A stretch of 64,000 nt of DNA from Leuctra nigra (taxonomy: Eukaryota > Arthropoda > Insecta > Plecoptera > Leuctridae), in NCBI GenBank assembly GCA_934045905.1, contig OW203768.1, positions 1,950,316-2,014,315 of the forward strand, given 5' to 3'. This document shows positions 45,750 through 58,484 of the stretch, piece after piece (the first letter of the stretch is position 1; the number at the start of each line of letters is the position of its first letter). The position numbers and the translations under genes are program-made. The notes beneath the pieces were generated by a model. That model was not told the origin of the DNA. It made no database searches and was given only the letters and a program-made list of their open reading frames with translations.

Positions 45750-47989
45750 GGGGTGGCTGAGGGCGGATGCGTCCCCTCACTCTTTTTTTGCTTCATGGAA
45801 GCAAAAATTGGCTTAAAATTTGTGTACTGAAAAATGGGAATGTGACACAGAAGTCGTTCAAGGAGTTGTACCGTGTAAATCAGGCTTTAAGTAGACCTGA
45901 TCTGGACAACTGACTTGCATGTGATTTGTATAGAGAGACCAGAGCCATTTGAATAATTCTATATCGGTCCTTTTATAGACACTCTAATTGATCAATTTCT
46001 TTCTGTAAATTGAGGACAAACGCCAGACAAATTCATTCCTGGCGAATTATAGCCTCATGTGAAGCAATTCCCACAATGCAAAGTTGTACAATTTGTAATA
46101 ATAAAACTTATTTAGCAAAAGTGACATTGCCTCAATCTGTTACACCTTGCCATTGTTGTCATTCCACCAATCCCGTCCACAATCCAATTTAATTACACAC
46201 CTCCAAACAACAAAGAGAATATTAATCAATTAGTTTTTAATCGCCTCCTTTGTCTGTGGGATGTTTGATTGAATAAAGATGCAACGACCTTCATGGACAT
46301 TATTTGCGCCGCTTGAGGTGTGACGAATTAATTTAAATAATGACCAACCGGATGCTGTAATTCACTTGAGAGTGTATTTCCTAGAAAGATGCTAATCGGA
46401 GTGCAGATCTGTGGATCGTGTACATAAGATGATACAGAGAGTGAGTTGGGACAGATTGACAGCTGGCGCGGAACGTCTTGGTTTAGTAGTAGCTAGTTGG
46501 CAGGGGGCGCTCCCTCCCCCCCTTCAGTGATAGGGCTCCGAGAATATTCCAAAACAAAAATGAAGTGTTGAATATTAAGTTTTTGTTTAATTAATGAATA
46601 TACTTTTACGTGTACACATTTGCTTTTATCCCTCCATATTCCACCATATCTTGGAACGCCGTATAAAACTAATTATAAATACTGAAAATTCTCAGATTTT
46701 TGTCAAAATCTATCGAAACGGTGATTTAGAATCTATGGCTATTCACAAAATTAAAAACTGACAATTCCTTTAATAATGTGGGGGGGGGGCACAATTTAAT
46801 TGAATTTTAAAAAAATCTTAGACCTTGTAAATTTATTAAAACATATGGGTAGGTAGGTATATACAATTAAAATTTTTGGATGAAACAATATTTCCATACA
46901 AATTTTTCAAAATCTAATAATTAATAATTGAACTTCTGAATAGGGAAAAAAATGCTATGCGATACCGTATGTCAAGGTGTGACTTTGACAGGAAGACGCT
47001 GCCCCCCCCCCCCCCCCCCCCCTTCCCACAAATGTGCATTCTCACAACATGTTAAACATGCTACGTGATCTTGATTATGTGTATTACCTGTAGGTAATAC
47101 TGTAGGTTACCTGTATTCCTTAGGTCACTGGCAGTCACGAGCAGAAAAGTCACGTTTATTCTGTTTTTCTCACAGTGCAAACTGAATTAAACACAACTTA
47201 CTTTTTGCGTCAAGTGTTTAAAAACGTATTATTTACGCACGTCATACCCTAATACCTTTGATATCCGAAACAAGGATGAATGTAATATTATATCTTGTTA
47301 ATTGTTCAACAGATAAAAAAAAAAACAGTCTTCCACAAATCTCTAATTTCTGTGAGGAGAAGGGAAAGAAAGGCGCCTTCATAGACCCACAGATACTAAA
47401 GCTCAACGAGGACTGACTTGTTATTCTCTGTGCCTTTGGTTTCTCCTATTGTTATTCTTATTCAAACGATGTTTTTGAGCCTCGGCCACCGGTAATTTAA
47501 CAATGCCAAAGCTGAGAGTAATAAATAAATACAAAATAAATAAATAAAATTTCTACATTTGCATAATAAGGGCCGGTTTTTCACTCCCCTGCTAGTGCTA
47601 ATTAAGTTTTATACGGTTATTCCAGGATTTTGGTTGTTGTCATGGCCAAGAAGGCCAAGGTATTGAAAAACTGGCCCTTAATCGCGCAAAATCAAACATG
47701 TTTATTCATAGGTAGGTACCATAGGTTACCTATACACAATAACTTTTCCCTCCATAATATCTTCTTGAAACCACGTCTCAATAACGTACAGACATGCTTT
47801 ACGAAAATGAGACATTTTTATGTCAAATTATGATATTTCAATTACGTCTTATTTCAAATTCATGGAACTTTTTTCGCATTACTCGAACATTTCTGAAAAT
47901 TGCACACATTAAATTTTCATATTTGTTCTATAAAATGTGAAAGTTTCAGCCCTTTATCTTTTATAGTTTTGATGTGGTGACCTCTCAAA
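45750..47989. other. Intergenic, no gene recognised
   Basis: AT-rich with a C run at about 46998-47021. From about 47870 to 48014 a fragment ends in GCGCCACCCGGTATG, like the terminus of the inverted-repeat element at 18155-18993. No protein-like ORF. Confidence 0.45.
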
Positions 47990-48329
47990 CAGGGGGATAT
48001 TTTTGCGCCACCCGGTATGTATATTTGGCATTTGGCAAGAGAGGAGACGTATCGGCGCTCTGCCCGCTATGACTCACTCGTCCTGTTCCTGACCACATCA
48101 CATTATACTTCTTGTAACTGTACCTCTGCAATAACAATCAGTTACTTAATAATAATTGCATGGGTGTTGGTTTCACTTCACTGTTCCTCGCTATCACGCC
48201 AACAGAACCAGCTCGTCTGTCAGATCCAGCGAGCTTGACCGAGTTGAGAGCAGTGGCGTATGTCCATCCCACTCCCAGTCCCCCGTGAGAACTGTTCAAG
48301 TCTCCCTTTCAGATGGCCATTCTACTTGC

Positions 48330-49919
48330 AAACAAATCCTCCCATCCCGGAAGACTTTCGTCTGATCATTCGTTTTAGTGCGTTCTAAAAGGTATGTAAA
48401 GAAAGTCAGATTAGTTCTCGAAGTAGATCCAGAGTCCAGGGCAAGATTAGTACAGGCAGGTAGGCTCTACCTAGGGTGGAGCGATGGGAAGGTTGTGGAT
48501 CATGTTCATGTAAAAAGATGTTTCAAATGCTCTGGATTCTCTCACATGCAAGGTGAATGTAAAAATGAGAGAAAATGTGGTCACTGTGGGTACGATCATG
48601 ACACTAAAGATTGTAAAAACTAGGAAAACGCTCTGTGTAACGCGTTGAATGAGCGAGCACGACACGTGCGCAAAAATTAACCGAATATGCGTTCGTTAAC
48701 ACACAGAAAACATTATTTTAAGTCAAACTGAAAGCAAACTACGATCCACTGAATCAATATAAAACAATGTGTCATTGTATGACCACCATTAATGTGTAAT
48801 CCGAGATATACCTAACCTTCAAGGAAATGTCAGGCTAGACAGAAGCTCAGAAACGGAATAAATCCAACGTTTCCAAGAAGAAAATAATTTGAAATAATCA
48901 ATCCCCTGGACAAAAACTGTAGATACCTAATATCTATGCTTTAAAAGCGATTCAATTTTACTAATACCTTCACAAAGTACACCAAATTGCCAAAATTATC
49001 AACGAAAAAAAGCACAATGCAGGAGAGATTTGGAATGACGTGTGAACGCTAGAAGAGAACAAACGCCACTCGATGATATTATTGAAATGTGAGCTTATGT
49101 TTCTAATCCCTCCTGGATGCAAAATCAGCCAAGTAGAAACACGGGAGGCACGGCCATCAGAACTACGAATTGACGAAAAGACAATCAAGGTCCTTAAAAA
49201 CTCGAAATGATTTGTTGGAAACTATGATCCAAATTGAATTATTCAAATTTGATCAACTCAATACACATAAAAATATCTGCTTTTCACTAAAAAAGTGTAC
49301 ATACCATCAAAACACTCTTGTACCTAAAGCAAATCAGATTCAGTTGCATTGGAAAGACATTCATTTTCAATGTTTCATTTCTGACAGCTATTAAAAATGT
49401 CAATAAGTGCATACTTTCTTGACAGATTCGGCTGAAAATTGGTAAAATAAGTGACATTGTTGGTCTTACTGACCATGCTAAATATGAGTTTGATCACATT
49501 TCTCGAAGACCATTTTCATTTTTTAGGCTATCAGGAGATACTTATTTTAACAATGAACCAATGGATGGATTTCAAAAAAAAATTGGGTCTGCAAACAGAG
49601 AAGGTTGTCTTTACATGTGTGCAAAATTTCAGGTCGATCGGTGAAGCGGTGCGACTTCTATTGCTTCCTTTAGCATACAAAAACAAAAACAAAAAAAAAA
49701 AACAAAAAAAAAACAGAGGTCCGTGCTAAAAGAGCCAAATGGAGTCGCTCGCTTCGCTCGCTCAATAATTTTTATGAATGCTGCAATTGTATAGAAACAA
49801 ACAAAAAGCTAAACATGAACTTACCAACGGACCATAGCTCCCTGGATTGGGATTGTAAATGCTACAAGAGGCAGGTAGAGATGTTGGAAAGTAGGATTCA
49901 ATATGACAGCAAACAATAG
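48330..49919 (+). pseudogene. LINE-A ORF1 remnant (gag-like, zinc knuckles)
   Basis: The upstream frame reads PIPEDFRLIIRFSA and then shifts to RSKRYVKKVRLVLEVD near 48378, so a frameshift is present. Two knuckles follow: CFKCSGFSHMQGEC (CX2CX4HX4C) and CGHCGYDHDTKDC. The frame breaks at about 48621 where a 1.1-kb sequence is inserted. It resumes at about 49757 with CCNCIETNK and DHSSLDWDC, the third knuckle, ending at a TAG at 49917. ORF1 proteins of this type bind the LINE RNA. The copy is non-functional. Confidence 0.8.
48621..49752. mobile_element. 1.1-kb insertion in LINE-A ORF1, class unknown
   Basis: Sequence between the second and third knuckles is foreign. The left end TAGGAAAACGCTCTGTGTAA recurs at 6032. 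The right end GTCGCTCGCTTCGCTCGCTC is only weakly inverse to GAATGAGCGAGC near the left. There is no ORF of note. Exact ends and target duplication are not resolved. Confidence 0.6.
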
Positions 49920-50240
49920 CAATTAATGCACTCAATTGTTCAACAATCAGCGGAGGGAAATGTAGTACCAGGTCACGATATATTATATATAAATGCACAA
50001 AGCATAGTAAGTAACATTGATGAATTAAGAGATTATGTGACTAAATGCAAGTATAACATCATTGCAGTAGCTGAATCACATGTCACAGCAGACATATTGG
50101 ACAAGGAAATACGCCTCATGGGTTATAAACATGTTAGATGTGACTCACAAAGCCGACACACAGGCGCGGTCATTTTATACATATTAAAATCGTTGAAATT
50201 TGTGGTCATTCATAACTCTGCTGAATCCAGTGGGAGTTGG

Positions 50241-51366
50241 GTGCTTCCCAGCAAACACAGGAGCTCCCTAGGAGGTCCTAATATTAGGATGATGCTCCTT
50301 AAATAGGGATATCCTTACAAGGATGTACTGGGGACCTCCCTGGTACATTTTAGTAAGGAGGACTCTTCCAAATTCAAGATGGCTTATTCTAAAAATGGCA
50401 ACTGCCTAATTTAGGGAGGGATATCCTAAAAAAAGGCAGAATTCTTCCTAAAAAAGGCAGAATACCTCCTAAAAAAAGGCAGACCTTCCTTTTTTTAGGA
50501 CGGTCCTCCCTAAATTAGGCAATTGCCTTTTTTTAGGATATATTACACTAAAAATGGCCGCTATTGAAATATTTATATAGGTTTCGTTAGCTGTCAACAG
50601 AGTACTCTGCCCTTCAACTTCAATATAGATTTATGTTTTACTCAGATATCTTTATTGTTTGTTTTAAGTAGGTACCTAAGTTTTATTATTACCAAAATCT
50701 GGCAAAAATTATAAGAATTTGTAACAAAATGAGACACGTTGCTTTACATGATAGGACAAATGTGTATTTCCTCTTTAGTAGTTGTCCCCTGCAAGTTGTC
50801 CCTGCACTCCGATCCATATTATTTGTAGGTATGATGCATTCAAACTATAAATGAATAAATTCCTTCAAAGAAATGAATGATAGCAGCTGATCTGACGCTG
50901 TCATGTTGGTGTTTGTTGTCGGTGTCCCGCAAGTGATGCAAAAATGCTTCACTTTTTTGGTGGAGTGAGCTTACCCCTGTCCTGTCAGTGTTGGTGTATA
51001 TCTATCGATCTATATATTATATCGCTCTGTCGTGTATTAAATATATTAAATAAGGCATTTTGAAAAGGCACTCAATTGTAATATCGTGGAAAATGATCTA
51101 CCTAATCTAGGAAATTATGTCCTAATTTAGGAGATGGATATCCTCAAAAAGGCAGAATTCTTCCTAAAAAAGGCAGAATTCCTCCTAAAAAAAGGCAGAC
51201 CTTCCTTTTTTTAGGATGGTCCTCCCTCCCCAGGATGTACCTGGGAGCCATTTAGGATCCCCATTAGGAAGCTGTGGGGAGGCTTTTAGGATCATTTTAG
51301 GAAGGACTGGGGATATCCTACATCCTTAATTAGGAGGGACTGGGGAGGTCCCAGGTACAACCTTGT
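50241..51366. mobile_element. 1.1-kb insertion in the LINE-A endonuclease, class unknown
   Basis: It contains two copies of a block with TCCTAAAAAAGGCAGAATTC and AGACCTTCCTTTTTTTAGGA (about 50400-50545 and 51110-51225). Both ends are filled with AGGGA/GGGAG-type words such as GGACCTCCC. The left end begins TTCCCAGCAAACAC. No ORF of note, and no clean terminal inverted repeat was found. It may be a non-autonomous DNA element. Confidence 0.6.
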
Positions 51367-51547
51367 GTAGTACCCTTATGCTTGTTCATTATGCTTTCGC
51401 ACACTACCTCCGTGAAATACAAGCTTAGACGAGTAAACATAATTGTATTTACTGTGTACCACTCTCCAAATGCAAACCATGCAGAATTTATTCAATATTT
51501 CACGGAGGTAGTGTGCGAAAGCATAATGAACAAGCATAAGGGTACTA
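51367..51547. repeat. Inverted duplication of a LINE-A segment
   Basis: 51367-51419 is the reverse complement of 51495-51547 (ATTTCACGGAGGTAGTGTGC and neighbours) with about one mismatch. The first copy lies between the insertion and the resumed endonuclease frame, giving a potential 53-bp stem with a 75-base loop. Confidence 0.9.
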
Positions 51548-54500
51548 CAACGGTGATTGTAGGTGACTTTAATATGGATATTCTCAAGCCCAATGCTATC
51601 ACTAGAAACATGATTGGTGGTATTGAAACGTATGGTCTAACTCAAATTGTAAATCAACCAACTAGAATAACGAAAATGAGTGAAACTCTTATAGACTACA
51701 TAATCACTAATTGTGACAAGGTTACATTTGGAGTGGGAGGAGGTCCCGGTATTGGAGACCATGAATCGTTCATGATTGACATAAACACTGAAGCAAGACG
51801 AGAAAGAGAAGTAGATTTGTACAGTCTGTTTGACTGGAGAGGTTATGACGTAGCTAGGTTTAGAGCAGATCTAGAAGAGCAAGAGTATGATATGTTGGAA
51901 ACTGATGTAAACTTAGCCTCTCAAATATTTGTTCAAGGTCTAACAAGTGCGAAAGAGAAAAATCTTACAAGCATTTTGAAGAAGAGAGGAAATATAGGGG
52001 TCCCATGGATAACTGATGAGATAAGGAAGGAGATGCAGTTGAGAAATAATTATTTTAAAAGAGCGAAACTTAGTCGACTTCAAAGTGATTGGGATGAATT
52101 TAAAAGGTATCGAAATCGAGTTCTTAGCATGCTCAGAAAATCAAAATATGATTATTACTATGAAAAGATTGACAGACAAAGAGGAGATAGTAAGGGTATG
52201 TGGAAAACTCTTAAGAAACTTGTAAGTGAAAAGAATCAGAAGTGTACTGCAGATGAGATTGTCTTATGCAATGGTAGCATAATATCAGATAAGGTAGACA
52301 TTGCAAATCACTTTAATACATATTTTTCTGAGAGTGTTGAAGAGATTATAAGTAATATTTCGGAAATAGATATAAATAATATTAGTAATAGAATAGTTGA
52401 CCAGGTTGAACTTAACCAGTACAACCGAGTGAGTAAAGATATTATCATGTGTGACTTCAAACAAGTTCAAATCCAGGATTTAAATAAGCTAGTGATGGAT
52501 TTAAAAAATAAAGGAGGTGGAACTCTGGATGGAATCTCTGTCAGATTGTTAAAAGATGGGTATCCTAGCATTAAGCATAGACTACTTCATTTAATTAATT
52601 TATCATTAAGTAAAGGCGTATTTCCCAAAAGTTGGAAAGAAACACTTGTAATTCCGGTCCCTAAAGTTGCTGGGACTACATTAATTGATCAATTTAGGCC
52701 CATAAATATGCTGCCAATTTATGAAAAACTGCGGGAGCTTGTTGTACACTCTCAGTTAGAGGAATATTTTTATAAAAATAACTTTATTATGACTAATCAA
52801 TCTGGATTCCGGAAAGGTCACTCCTGTGAAACAGCGGTGCAGTGGATGGTTTCTGAGTGGAACAAACTAAGAGATAATAATTTATCAATATTGTCAGTTT
52901 TCCTGGACTTCAAAAGGGCTTTTGAGACCATCGATAGGAAAAGGTTGTTAATGAAATTGCAAAATATGTATGGTGTTCAAGGTACTGTGTACCAGTGGCT
53001 CGATGATTATCTCAATGAGAGAGCTCAAAGAACTAAATTTGATGGGGAAATCTCAGACACTATCGATGTAAATCTAGGAGTACCACAAGGCTCAGTCTTA
53101 GGACCATTCTTATTTTCAGTGTATGTTAATGACATAAATTGTTGTTTAAATAAATGTGTGATAAATGTCTATGCAGATGATACAGTCATCTTCTATGGTG
53201 GAAATGATATGACTGATTTGAACAATACATTGAACGAAGAATTGAAGGTAGTGACTGACTGGTTGAGCATTAATATGCTAAAGCTGAACAATAGTAAGTG
53301 TAAGGCAATGATGATTGGTACTGGGAAACTACATTATATGAACACAACTGATAATTGTGAAGTTAATAATAATAATAATAATAAAAAGACTTTATTTCAG
53401 TAAGTGTACAGGTTGTAACAAATACGAAAATGGCGATGTTCAGCATGCAGAATGCTTTCGTATACTGCAGAGGCTGCTCTGCCACATAACCATGCTAAAA
53501 TTACAATATAATGTAAGAGGAATAATAAACTATGTGATACATTGAGATGAAGTAACATCATATAGGGGCATGAAGATAAATTAATTTGATTTGTGAATTT
53601 GTGAATAAATTAACAAATAAAATAAGAATAGAATAATGTAATATAATATAATATACGTAAATGGAAAATAGACATAATCGTTGCAGTCTTCACTTCTCTG
53701 CCGCATTATCCCCTGCGAACGATGGCTCCTTGTTGGTCAAGGAGAAACATTTTGGCTACTTTCTTGAAACTAACGTCGTTGTTGATTGTCTTGATTCTGT
53801 CCGGTAATGAATTGTATAAAGTAGCTGCAACATATGAGAATGATCCTTTATACTTGGCTGTTTTGTGGTGATTGATGTTAAGTGTGCTTTTGTGCCTCAG
53901 GTTTCGGCCGTGAAGATTTCTACGGTAGTTTAGTTTGCTGCTGAGGTATGCTGGCTGTTTGGATTTGTTAAGCTTATGAACTAAACAGATGGTATGAAGC
54001 TTTCTGCGGTTCTCAAGTTTCAGCCATCTCATGCTGTTGATGAACGGTGTAATATGTTGCCAATCATTTCTACGGAGACTTAGAACGAAGCGCACACAGC
54101 AGTTTTGTATCCTCTGGAGTTTAGCTGAGGTGTATTTCGTTATATTCGGACCGTAGATAACATCACAATAGTTCAGTTTCGAAAGTATTAATGCTTCCGA
54201 TAGCTGGAGCTTGGCTGGTGTTGATATGAGGTCTTTGAATCTGTACAAGGCTTTAAGCTTCCCAACAGCATTCTGGCAGATTTTCTTGACATGAGCCTCG
54301 AATCTCATGTCACTATCGAGCCATAAACCTAAGTTTCTTGCGACGTCCACAATAGGTAATGTACAGTTGTTCAAAGACAGTTCGAACCCCTGTTGTATCG
54401 CTCTACTCCGCTGCAATGAAGAGCCCAGCAACATCGACGAGGATTTGCTTGGGTTCAACACCAGGCCATGGTCAGTTGCAAAGAGTCGGATCTTCTCAAG

Positions 54501-56445
54501 GTCTTCATTAATCTTCTGCACAAAGCTCAAAGTATCTGCAGGTGGGAATGAAGCATACACCTGTGTGTCGTCTGCATATGTATGAACTTTACAGTGTTGG
54601 ACGACTTCGCACAACTTAGCCGTATAGATGGTGAACAACAATGGCCCCAGCACTGATCCTTGTGGCACGCCTGATTTTGGCTTCAGGGGGTTGGACAATA
54701 AGTGTGTGTCGTTTTTGATGACACGCACCCGTTGAACTCGATCCAAAAGGTAACTGCGAAACCAGTCCACTGTATTCGAATCGAAGCCCATGTACGCTAG
54801 GATGTGCAGTAGTAACTTGTGATCTAGCGTATCGAATGCCTTTGAGAAATCTAGCAAAACAAGCGACGTAACGTTTGAAGAGTCTCTTGCGGAAAGCGCA
54901 TCGTCTGTGATATCTAGGAGAGTTGTCACTGTGCTCCGATTCTTCCTGAAGCCGGACTGTGAATCAGGCAGGAGTTGGTTACGTTCTAGGTAGCCCTTGA
55001 GCTGAATGGCTACCAACTTCTCTAGGACTTTCGACAATATGGGCAACAATGTTATTGGCCTTAAGTCCTTGAATGTTTCAGGCTGTGTGACTTTGGGCAG
55101 TGGGAATACGATGCCTTCCTTCCACAGAGAGGGAAATGAGCTATTAAGCATGGATTCGTTACAAATGTGTGTGATACTGTCAATGCAATGTGGTAGACAT
55201 AATTGCAACATTTTTACTGAAATCTCATCCATACCAGCTGATTTGGATTTAATATCCTGAAGCGCCTTCTGAACATCTTCAGCGCTCACAGTAGAGAGAC
55301 GGAACATCAGCGCTTTTGAATCGGTGACTCCTGGTGTGTTAGTGCCTGTGATATAGTAGTTCAGTGCGTCGCTGCTTACTAACTCGTGACCAACTGCTTC
55401 GATGTAATAGTCGTTGATCTTATCTGGGTCGGATAAATGATCAGGTAATGCGCTGTCGTTGCTGTTCTTCGATGAGTGCATTCCCCATGATTTAATCTTT
55501 GACCAGAATAGCCTGGAGTCGCCTTTGCACTTTTTTAATTCCTCCGCAATATAGGCCTTTTTCTCGCGTTGTACTGCGCCTGTGATAAAGTTCCTTAGTT
55601 GCTTATAGGTATTCCAATGGGCCACCTCTTTGCTGCGTCTCCACTTGACTAGGATACTGTCTCTCTTCTTCATCATTAGTCGAAGAGAATCTGTCAACCA
55701 GGGAGTTTTTGGTTTGGTTGCTTTGACTATTTTCATGGGAACATGTGTATTTACCAAAGTAAGAATATTTTGGTTAAGAAGTTCCACCTTCTCATCTAAT
55801 GATGTAATAAGATGGATATCTGACCACGCGATGTTGGATGCGTGGTCATAGAAGGTGTCCGGGTCAAGTTTAGAGAAATCTCTATAGGACCAGGTCTTAG
55901 CCAGCTTCTTTGGTCTTGCGCAACGTAGTGTACATGAAATGAGATTGTGGTCTGTTATTCGGCGTCCTCGAGTGTCGAGTATATCAGACGTGTCGATAAC
56001 TGCAGTATCAACAACGGTTGAGGTATCTCTGATGTACATGTGGTCGATCAGTGAGGAAGTTGTAGATGCCGATGTTGTAGCGATTCTGGTTGGTTCCTCG
56101 ATGACTTGTTGTAGTGCAAAGCTGTCCATGTAGTCGAGAAGAATGGTTGAGTCTGGGTTTTTCGAGATAAGATTAACATTGAAATCACCCATAAGAATAA
56201 TATTATCAGACTCTATGCTCATGTTTGACAATACTCCGTCTAGGGAGTGTATACACATTTGGTTAGCAGTTGGGGGTTTGTAGCATACTCCAAGGGCTAT
56301 CGTCTTCTTTTTTATTTTAACTGATATCCAAAGTTGCTCGAGTTGATTGACCTTTTTAGATTTGCTTTTTTGAGGAATAATCTTGTGCTTAAGTGAATCT
56401 CTGATGAAAAATCCAACACCTCCTCCACGTCGGGTTCGAGCTTAG

Positions 56446-58484
56446 AATAGAATAGAATAGAATAGAATTTTCTTTATTTTTGCATTATATCAGATACACT
56501 GTACAGGCATAAGATTTAATACACAGAAAAAGGCGAGGTTCGCAAGGATTTGCGTTCTTCCACCCTGCCTGCTGAAATAGTAATTTTAACATTAACATAT
56601 AAGTAATTTTAACATTATCATTATCAATATCAGTTTAGTAAGTAATTAATTAATTATTATTACTTGTTAATTTTAGAATAGATTATCAATTTTAACATTA
56701 ACATTAGGTATCAGTATCATTATAAGTAATTATTTTTACCTACCTACTTGATAATTTTATAATAGGTAGGTTAAGTAGTTAAAAGTATCATTATCATTAT
56801 TTTATTATGGTTTGACTAATTATTATGGTAATTATAGCCAGGTAACAAGATAATGAGTAATAAAGAGTGACAGTGTCATACTAAATAAAGTATGCTAAAA
56901 AGATACATACTACATAACTACTACATAAGTTAAAAGTATCATTATCATTACCTTTTTTATTTTTTTATTATGGTTTGACTAATTATTATGGTAAGTTATA
57001 GGTAACAAAATAATTAGTAATAAGAAGTGACAGTGTCATACTAAATAGAGTATGCTAAAAAGATACATACTACATAGGATATGTGCCTACACAAATTGGA
57101 TAATGAGATGGTTATGTAGGTAGTACATATTATATTAATAATAAAAATAGCATCACGTGTTGGTACCTATATTAAACTTAAACTTAGTGCTGATTATTCA
57201 GTCTTAAATATCTTAAATATAGTCAGTTCGTTGTATGTATATACATTTTGATTGTGTCGTGATAGTTACATTGACATTGACTCCTACATTGACTTCTACT
57301 TTACATTGACTCCTCTAGGTATTCTTGCACAGAGTAATATGCTTTAGAGTTTAAGAGTTGTTTTAGGTGATGTTTAAACAATGTACTGCTAGTGCCTAGA
57401 TGGGATTTTACGGAGTTTGGGAGGTGATTAAAGAGTTGACTTCCAGCATAGCTAGGTCCTTTTTTGAAAAGGTGCAGGTTGTGTTGTACGTTATGAGAAT
57501 CGTTTTTTCTACGCGTATTATGGTCATGAATGGCGCTATTTTCTTGGGTGATATTTGCTGTTATTTTTGCATAGACTATAGTTTTATATATGTATAGGCT
57601 TGGGAGGGTCAGGATATTCAGATTTTTGAAATGTTCTTTGCATGAGGGTAGTGTAAAGTCGGTCGTCTTACATGACTCCTCACAGGGTTGTGGAAATGCA
57701 TGTGTTTTACATGACTGTAGTTTGTTAATATTCATAATTATTCTAATTGCCTTTTTTTGAAGGGTAAACACACGCTGTATATTTTTCCTGGATGAGTTTC
57801 CCCATACTTGAATCGCGTATCCTAAATGGGATTCAATTAGGCTATGATAAACAATTGTCAAGAGTTCTTTATCATTGTATAATTTGAGTTTCCTTAAGAC
57901 ATACAGATTAGAGCTAATTTTGTTGCATAGGGTGTCAATGTGTTCATTCCATTTTAGGTGACTGTCTACTGTGATTCCCAAGAAAGTTGTGTGGTATTCC
58001 TGAGTGATTTCGGTTTCGTTCTGTCCCATTCTAAATTTGATTTGTTCAGGTTCCATTTTTGAGGATTGGAATACTAAGTGTTTTGTTTTTGTTTCGTTTA
58101 TGAGTAGGTTATTAGTCTTCAGCCACTGTACAATAATATTTGATTCTATAAAGGCGTTGATTTCAAGTTGGCTAAGTAGGGAATGGGAAGTACATATTGT
58201 TGTATCATCAGCATATTTTATTATTTTTGTTTGGTCTGAGGACTTGACTTGAGCTATATCGTTGATTAGGATGTTGAATAGTAGCGGCCCAAGGACTGAG
58301 CCTTGTGGTGCTCCCATTGAGGTTTTTGTGACACTTGATCTAATACTGTTTATTTCTACATATTGCTCTCGATCAGTGAGGTACGAGTGTATCCACTGTA
58401 GTGCAGCCCCTTTAATGCCATAAGAATATAATTTACTGATTAATATTGTGAAGTCTAGGCAATCGAAGGCCTTGTACACCGTCG
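56446..58484 (-). mobile_element. LINE-C, 5'-truncated, inserted in LINE-B
   Basis: Minus-strand LINE of about 2 kb with 5' end inside the RT. The 3' end is a tail of tandem TAGAA units (plus-strand view, 56446-56467) next to a short A-rich stretch. Its 3' UTR contains a direct repeat of about 140 bp (56775-56912 and 56931-57078). At both LINE-B junctions only a short GCT could be duplicated. Confidence 0.85.
57301..58479 (-). pseudogene. LINE-C RT C-terminal fragment, 392 aa
   Basis: The open frame starts in RT motif A (YKAFDCLDFTILI), followed by SMGAPQGSVLGPLLFN and KYADDTTICTS. The conserved C-terminal part has TFLGITVDSHLKWNEHID and LGYAIQVWGN. The endonuclease and RT N-terminus are missing through 5' truncation. 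The remaining frame has no stop, so decay is slight. It is a typical dead-on-arrival LINE copy. Confidence 0.85.

Noticed and set aside
48621..49752. Helitron insertion
   Set aside because: The left end CTAG could fit a reversed Helitron terminus, but the right end lacks the expected partner dinucleotide and no hairpin was identified.
55006..55260. Plus-strand ORFs within 54307-56133
   Set aside because: Antisense shadows of LINE-B ORF2.
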